Shown piece after piece: positions 38,801 through 64,000 of a stretch of DNA of 64,000 bases (its first letter is position 1; the number at the start of each line of letters is the position of its first letter). This stretch comes from Imbricaverruca yamaguchii. Its lineage: Eukaryota; Arthropoda; Thecostraca; Neoverrucidae. The position numbers and the translations under genes were made by a program. A model generated the notes under the pieces. That model saw only the letters and a list, made by a program, of their open reading frames with translations. It was not told the origin of the DNA and made no database searches. The stretch lies in NCBI GenBank assembly GCA_034440575.1, contig JAOTOL010001569.1, positions 1,266,001 to 1,330,000 on the forward strand, in the 5' to 3' direction.

Positions 38801-39295
38801 TGCAGTTTAGAGTATCCCATAGGGGTCATCAATTCAGGTTAGACAAAATGAGGTGCAGGACAGTTAAACGACAACAGGTCTTCAGTCAAAGGGTTGTTGA
38901 CCAATGGAATAGGCTGCCTGCTGATGCAGTGGGGAGTCCCTCATTGAATGTCTTTAAAAGTAGGGTGGATAATTTTTTTAGACAGGAAAATGTTGTTTTT
39001 GAATTCTAACTTGTGATGCATGGGATATTGAGTATTTTCACTAGCTATATAGGGTATAACATTATGCTAGTATTATGTTGTACTATATGGGGTGTACCTA
39101 GCAGTGGATTTGGCAACTTCCTTTGCGATGTCATACTGATGAGATTGGCTGTGGTGGCACAGGTGGAGGGATTGCATGGGTTTGGAATTGATAGGTGTGA
39201 ACATGTACTTTCTAATATCTTCTAGACAGGCTTGACCCAGATGGGCCCTTGTGGCCCTTATTAAGCCTTAACACTTTATGACTTTATGACTTTAT
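35883..39295 (+). pseudogene. CR1/L2-type LINE with esterase, endonuclease and reverse transcriptase
   Basis: The 5' part (35,883-36,178) encodes the end of an ORF1 SGNH esterase domain (VTSILPMVHASMEWYSRAIG, FLDLWGSF, then after a frame change ALDGLHLSKRGVELL with the Asp-x-x-His pair). ORF2 begins about 36,186 with an endonuclease (LSCFYVNARSVRNKIGEL, VCITEAWV, TILLGDFNIAG). The reverse transcriptase (37,369-38,468) has VYLDFSKAFDKVPHGRLI, LSGVPQGSVLGPLLFII and FADDIKLVG, so the catalytic box is intact. The C-terminal part (38,416-39,010) ends VDQWNRLPADAVGSPSLNV. The 3' end closes with (ACTTTATG)n near 39,290. Stops and frame changes break it, and the 5' end is truncated. It is from a different subfamily than the 32-34 kb copies. 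Confidence 0.88.
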
Positions 39296-40045
39296 GTTGG
39301 GTTAAGCTAGGTTAGGCTAGGCTTTTCTTGTAAGTTAGAAATATGCCATGTTTAAAATCTTAAAACAAATGATTCATTTATTAAAAAACAGTCCAGGCTA
39401 GCTTAGGTTAAGTTAGGTTCTGAATTTGAAAATTTATGAGAAAAAGTAATGCTTTGCTTGCTTTTTGTTTTCCTTTGCTTGGAATCTTTAATAACAAAGA
39501 AGCATTTCCCTTCTTGCATGGAAGGTTAGGCTAGGTGGGGCAATGTTATGTTGCATAATTTTGCTTATTTTGAACATTTATTTGTGCAACATTAACCAAA
39601 CAAAAGCCTCTGTGTGTGCATTGTGCAAGTGTGCATTTGCAGAGGAAATTAGTTGTCACATTATGTTCAACATATTCATAACCATTGCACTAAGCATAGA
39701 AATTCCAAGAAATCAATTTACCTGGAACTGCAAATTTGTCAAATAAATCATGTTCAGGTGAAAAGTTGCATTAATCTTGAATTATAAATGCCTGACATAC
39801 ATGTTTTAAAGTATTTTATGGTATGTATAGATGGCACCGGCTCAATGCTGATGTAGCTTCTATGCCGTCTTCAAGTCATAGAAAGGATAGAAAGCATGTG
39901 TATTTGTTCAATGCAGTGATGTACTAGAAAATAGTTATGACTATGTAGTGTAGTATTTTACTATTTTGAAATCAGTTCAGTCATCAAAATGTAAAAAATG
40001 CAGGTATTGTTCTGCATTAATTTACTCAAATGAACACTATCTAGA
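39296..40045. other. AT-rich spacer with TTAGGC-like motifs
   Basis: GGTTAGGCTAGGCTTTTC, AGCTTAGGTTAAGTTAGG and GGTTAGGCTAGGTGGGG occur at 39,300-39,540, similar to the block before the LINE. No gene was seen. Confidence 0.45.
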
Positions 40046-40047
40046 CT

Positions 40048-40262
40048 AGACAAGACATAAATACATAACATATTAGTGCAACTATGAGCCATGTGGACCC
40101 TTCTTGGTTACACTCTGTATACTCAACCAGTTGCTAACCAAATTTGTCGATCAACCCTCCCTGGAATACTGAAAAGCAAGCTCTCTATTCTTATAGTGAT
40201 TGTCTAGGCTGTTTAAAGATGTTCCATGTGCTGCTACTGACAATGGTTTGCATAGAGAAGAC
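40048..40262 (-). mobile_element. CR1/L2-type LINE 3'-end fragment, minus strand
   Basis: The start GACATAAATACATAACAT is a degenerate reverse complement of the octamer tail. The following GAGCCATGTGGACCC, ACTCAACCAGTTGC and CCCTCCCTGGAATACTG match the 3' untranslated region of the 34.2-kb copy in reverse. Confidence 0.8.
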
Positions 40263-40518
40263 AGATTTGTGTGATAAACCAAGTTTGATGGTAGGATCTA
40301 CATAAATGTTCATATTACAATGCTATTAATTTACAAATGCATGTGTGTTTCACTGGCAAACTACCAAACAGAAGTATGTCATTACCGACATCTTTGTGAA
40401 CCATGAATTCATTTTGACACACATTTCCACCATTAGGCAGCATAGAACATGCATGTTTAGTAGATAACTTGCAAAAAACATTTCTGAAACCAACCTAAAC
40501 ATCATGTAGTGAGCACAC

Positions 40519-40830
40519 TAGATATAAAGACATAAAGACATAAAAGATTGTTGCAACTATGAGCCACAAGGGCCCTTCTTGGTTGCACTCTGTACACTCA
40601 ACCAATTGCCCGCCAAATCTGTCAATCAGCCCTCCCTGTAATACTGAAAAGCAAGCCCTCTATTCTTATAATGATTGTCTATGCTGATTTTAAAGATGTT
40701 CAATATGCTGCTACTTACAATGGTTTCTAGCAGCTGGTTCCAGTGTTCTACTACCCTGTTGTTGAAGAAGAAAGAAAGTCCTGCCAGCCTTTGGTGCAAA
40801 CCACCTTCAGTCACCTTGAAGACAAATGTG
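40519..40830 (-). mobile_element. Second CR1/L2-type LINE 3'-end fragment, minus strand
   Basis: It begins with the tail TAAAGACATAAAGACATAAA, then the same 3' region in reverse (GAGCCACAAGGGCCC, CAATCAGCCCTCCCTG), and reaches coding sequence (NRVVEHWNQLLETIV on the minus strand). It is about 250 bases from the first fragment and in the same orientation. Confidence 0.85.
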
Positions 40831-41560
40831 TGGTGAAATCAACCTCAGTTGATTCTTCTTGCTATCTCTCTCTTTTGTTTTGTGTCATCATGCTCATGGT
40901 TACATTTGCACATTCTGAATGGTGCTGATGTGTGCCTGGATTTACACATGTATTCTGGTTGACAAACAACAGTTGGTACAAAAGCCATGTTTTGCATAGC
41001 AAGTGGACATTCCGGTAAGATATCTTTGCAGCCTAATTGTATGTATATGGTTCATAAGGCATTTCATTCTACTTAGATTTCGAAATTGCAGGCCACTTCA
41101 TCAGGGGGGGGGGGGACTAAAAGAGTGGTATCTACCCACTTCAAACTCCTAGTACCTATCCTTCCCAAATATTCTGCAGTTGTTCAGCACCCTCAGTTGA
41201 TGTACACCTAAAATTTTTAGAAAGTTTGTGGTGGGTTTTGTTAGTTCAAGCTGCTTTTAACAGGTTAGTACTGTTTGTTTATTTATTTATTTCACAATAC
41301 ATGCCCTCCACGTGCAGCGGCTGTTACGGACAGTCTGGGTTTCACTCACAGATATTTACAGAGAAGGGGTAGATTTGAGGTCAATAGTGGGAGCAGATGC
41401 ACAACAAACATTCGTACGCCAACATAATTCATGTCACTTTCCACACTACATAAACCGTACTTGCAGCGCGAGCTATACACGAGTGGCTTGTAGAAGTGAT
41501 ATGAAAGTGATGGCATAAAGGTGACTTCATTGTGTACACATATCCATGGTGTAAGTTTTA
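40831..41560. other. Spacer upstream of the LINE fragment and huntingtin
   Basis: It contains a G run at 41,105-41,114 and short TTTATTTATTTA repeats at 41,279. No gene or RNA was recognised. Confidence 0.4.
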
Positions 41561-41564
41561 TGTG

Positions 41565-41815
41565 TGACTAGTGTTGTTTGTGGAGATATGCTAGTGCATG
41601 TTTCTTGAAGTTAGACAGCCTCGATGTTTTTGTTTCAGTAGGAAGTTTGTTGTAGTGGAAGACAGACGAGCAGAGAAATCTCCTGCGGCCAGCCTCTCTG
41701 TTTATGGCTCGTAGGTGCAGGTGGTCGTCTGCACGTGTGTAATGGTTTTGCAGGGTAGAGTTTGCAGTGATTTGACTGGCAATAACTGTTGTTATGATGG
41801 CAACTGTCTTCAACT
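41565..41815 (-). mobile_element. Non-LTR retrotransposon ORF2 C-terminal fragment
   Basis: The 81-codon minus-strand frame reads HLHLRAINREAGRRRFLCSS, then VFHYNKLPTETKTSRLSNFK and a short tail. This is the usual terminal block of LINE reverse transcriptases. It ends about 170 bases upstream of the huntingtin start codon, so it lies in or beside the promoter or 5' untranslated region. Confidence 0.7.
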
Positions 41816-41920
41816 ACCTTTTATGCTGTGGTGTGAGTGATGAGATGTTTCCTATGCTACTGTTACCAGGCGTGCACTTGTCTTCGCCGCCGTTTGGCTG
41901 TGTGATGACGAGGACGCAAC

Positions 41921-41968
41921 ATGGCCGGTGCATCTGTCGGTCAGACGGTACCGGTAGTCACGGCGTGA
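41921..41968 (+). promoter_or_regulatory. Short upstream ORF before the huntingtin start
   Basis: The ATG at 41,921 in the context CGCAACATGG (A at -3, G at +4, a strong Kozak match) opens a 15-codon frame. It reads MAGASVGQTVPVVTA and stops at TGA 41,966-41,968, 13 bases before the main ATG. If it lies within the transcript it would reduce initiation at the huntingtin start. Human HTT mRNA is known to carry a 21-codon uORF that lowers translation, although the peptide sequences need not be related. Confidence 0.5.
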
Positions 41969-41981
41969 CTTGGGCGCAGCC

Positions 41982-62541
<20,560 letters not shown>

Positions 62542-64000
62542 GTCAGTGTGCTGAGTGGCCAGCTGCAAACAGCTGAGGCGCCAGCTTCAAACAGAGCTGG
62601 TGGGACGCGCTGACGCCGATCTCGTGGCGGACAGTGTGCTGAAGCTCTTACCCGAAACACGTGTGCATTGCTCCGAGGAGTCGTCTCCACGCAGTCGATG
62701 CGCCCGAAAGCCCAAATAGCCAACTCAAATAGGAGCCGGCTCCGCTGCGAACACGTAGTGTCCAGCAGGAAACACGCACTGGCCAATCTACCGACCAACA
62801 GGTTCGATTATGTGGTGTTCAAGGAGCTTGCGCAATCGGCTCATAAACAGACATGTGCCAACCCCAAAACACGCAGTGGTCGGTACACCAAGCCGTGCAA
62901 TCCATACACGCAGTCAGTCGAGGATCGGACTCCACACATGGGCGGTTAGTGGATTGAACCACGGACTCCAAGCTCACATTGGTCAGCACATTGGGACGCG
63001 AACTCAGAACTCGTAGTGATCAGCAGTGAGCCGCCGATGCAATGGGAACCATTGGTGCTCTCTAGAGCATCAGATCAACGGCATGTGGTGTGTAAGAGCA
63101 CCCTGGTCTGGGAAAATGTTGAGAGGCCTGGCCAAAGAGATGTCTGTGTTTGATTGGGGCCCGGAAACATATAGAATACGTCATTGTCTGGGCGCATGTC
63201 GAAGAGGCTTAAACTGATGAGGCTCTGAAATCCCATGGAGCTAGGTTGTCTGCGCGAGTGTAAATGTATTCCCAGGGGTGTTGTAATAGCTAAATGACCA
63301 AACCTGGTCGATGCGCCCTAAAACTCGAACTCGGATGTTGTAATCATAAAATTTTGATTAGAGCCGGATGAAGCAATCAATCGTCATTGCAATGTAGTAC
63401 ATGTGTGTGGTAAGTACACATGTCAATGGTTTTGTACACACTCCTCTTATTTCTTGGTGGTGCAGCATTTCCTGCTGGTTACTGTTTCAAGTGTTCTTGT
63501 GTCCAAGTTATCTGCGAAAAATTACTCATGAAATGGGAGGTGAAGATGAACATGATTACCAGGCTGGTGTTATTTCACGGCTACGTCCAAAAACATTACA
63601 TAGCTTGGGACCGACATGTGTTGAGCATATTGTGTGGTCAACGCCGCTACGAGAGGAAGGTGCACTCTTTATTGAGTATCGGGCGCTGCTCCGAGGTGAA
63701 GTGTAAGTTGATGTACCCTCAGTGTCCTAAAATTGCTTCACCATTAACTGTGTGGATGAAGAAAGAAGTTGCTTTGGAATAGTGAAAGATTGGATGAACT
63801 AATGAAGGTTACCGAGGTGAAGTGTAAAAAGCTGATGCCTTTCTCTTCAGTCATGCAGGTTACATTATTTAGCAGTTGCGTGCATGATGACTGCCCATAA
63901 TCAGTGGAAAATAGTAAAACCTAAGAGGGGAGAAGTAGACTGTATAGTATTTTTAACTGTGTACCCTTCAGCTGGTACCGAGGTGAAGTGTAAGTTGATG
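62542..64000. other. HTT intron 15 or beyond, no exon identified
   Basis: Loose repeats of AACACGCAGTGGTC and CACACGTAGTG type occur at 62,640-63,030. The phrase CCGAGGTGAAGTGTAA occurs at 63,691, 63,812 and 63,978. Frames at 63,401-63,782 do not match the next part of huntingtin. Confidence 0.45.

Noticed and set aside
63401..63782. A further HTT exon
   Set aside because: Translations of 101 and 120 codons show no similarity to the next part of huntingtin, and splice phases could not be made to fit.

Overview
This is eukaryotic (metazoan) nuclear DNA. It has split genes with GT-AG introns, many retrotransposon and DNA-transposon remains, and long simple-sequence tracts. It looks like an invertebrate, and an arthropod such as a crustacean is my best guess. 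The grounds are abundant CR1/L2-type and I/R1-type LINEs, very long TCTG/TCTA tracts and scattered TTAGG-like motifs. The species cannot be fixed from sequence alone.

The only host gene I can establish is on the + strand from about 41.98 kb to beyond the window: the 5' part of a huntingtin (HTT) orthologue. I traced 15 exons (41982-62541) by similarity to human huntingtin as I remember it. Splice phases agree through the whole chain, and exon 5 is 142 nt, the same as human exon 7. The exons encode about 790-900 residues depending on how exon 8 is spliced. The N-terminal amphipathic segment is conserved, but there is no polyglutamine or polyproline tract.

The most unusual feature lies inside this gene. 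Several minisatellites sit directly on exon borders, and their units contain copies of the adjoining splice site. A 31-bp array of about 58 units repeats the acceptor and first 16 coding bases of exon 6. A 22-bp array repeats the exon 6 donor. A 36-bp array at the end of exon 8 is in frame and repeats a GTACGT donor ten times. Weaker cases occur in introns 1, 3, 9 and 14. Three copies of one tRNA-derived SINE, each with target-site duplications, also lie in HTT introns. Intron 12 holds about 1.5 kb of garbled A-rich sequence that is probably an assembly fault.

The left 41 kb is a transposon graveyard. In order: a TIR-bearing dispersed repeat (1.3-2.2 kb); inverted Penelope-like fragments (3.5-6.7 kb) around a LINE reverse transcriptase fragment (5.1-6.1 kb); a 26-bp perfect hairpin (7.3 kb); a PIF/Harbinger transposase relic (7.8-8.9 kb); a CR1/L2 fragment (12.1-12.8 kb); a 316-bp satellite running into a 1.6-kb compound microsatellite (13.4-16.1 kb); a Merlin/ISXO2-like relic (17.4-17.8 kb); a second simple-repeat block (17.9-18.7 kb); a complete but decayed hAT element with 8-bp target-site duplication (19.05-22.78 kb); three abutting I/R1-type LINE segments, all on the minus strand (23.2-30.9 kb); a roughly 166-bp satellite (31.1-32.2 kb); and CR1/L2 LINEs including one with esterase, endonuclease and reverse transcriptase domains (35.9-39.3 kb). 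All transposon coding regions seen are broken.
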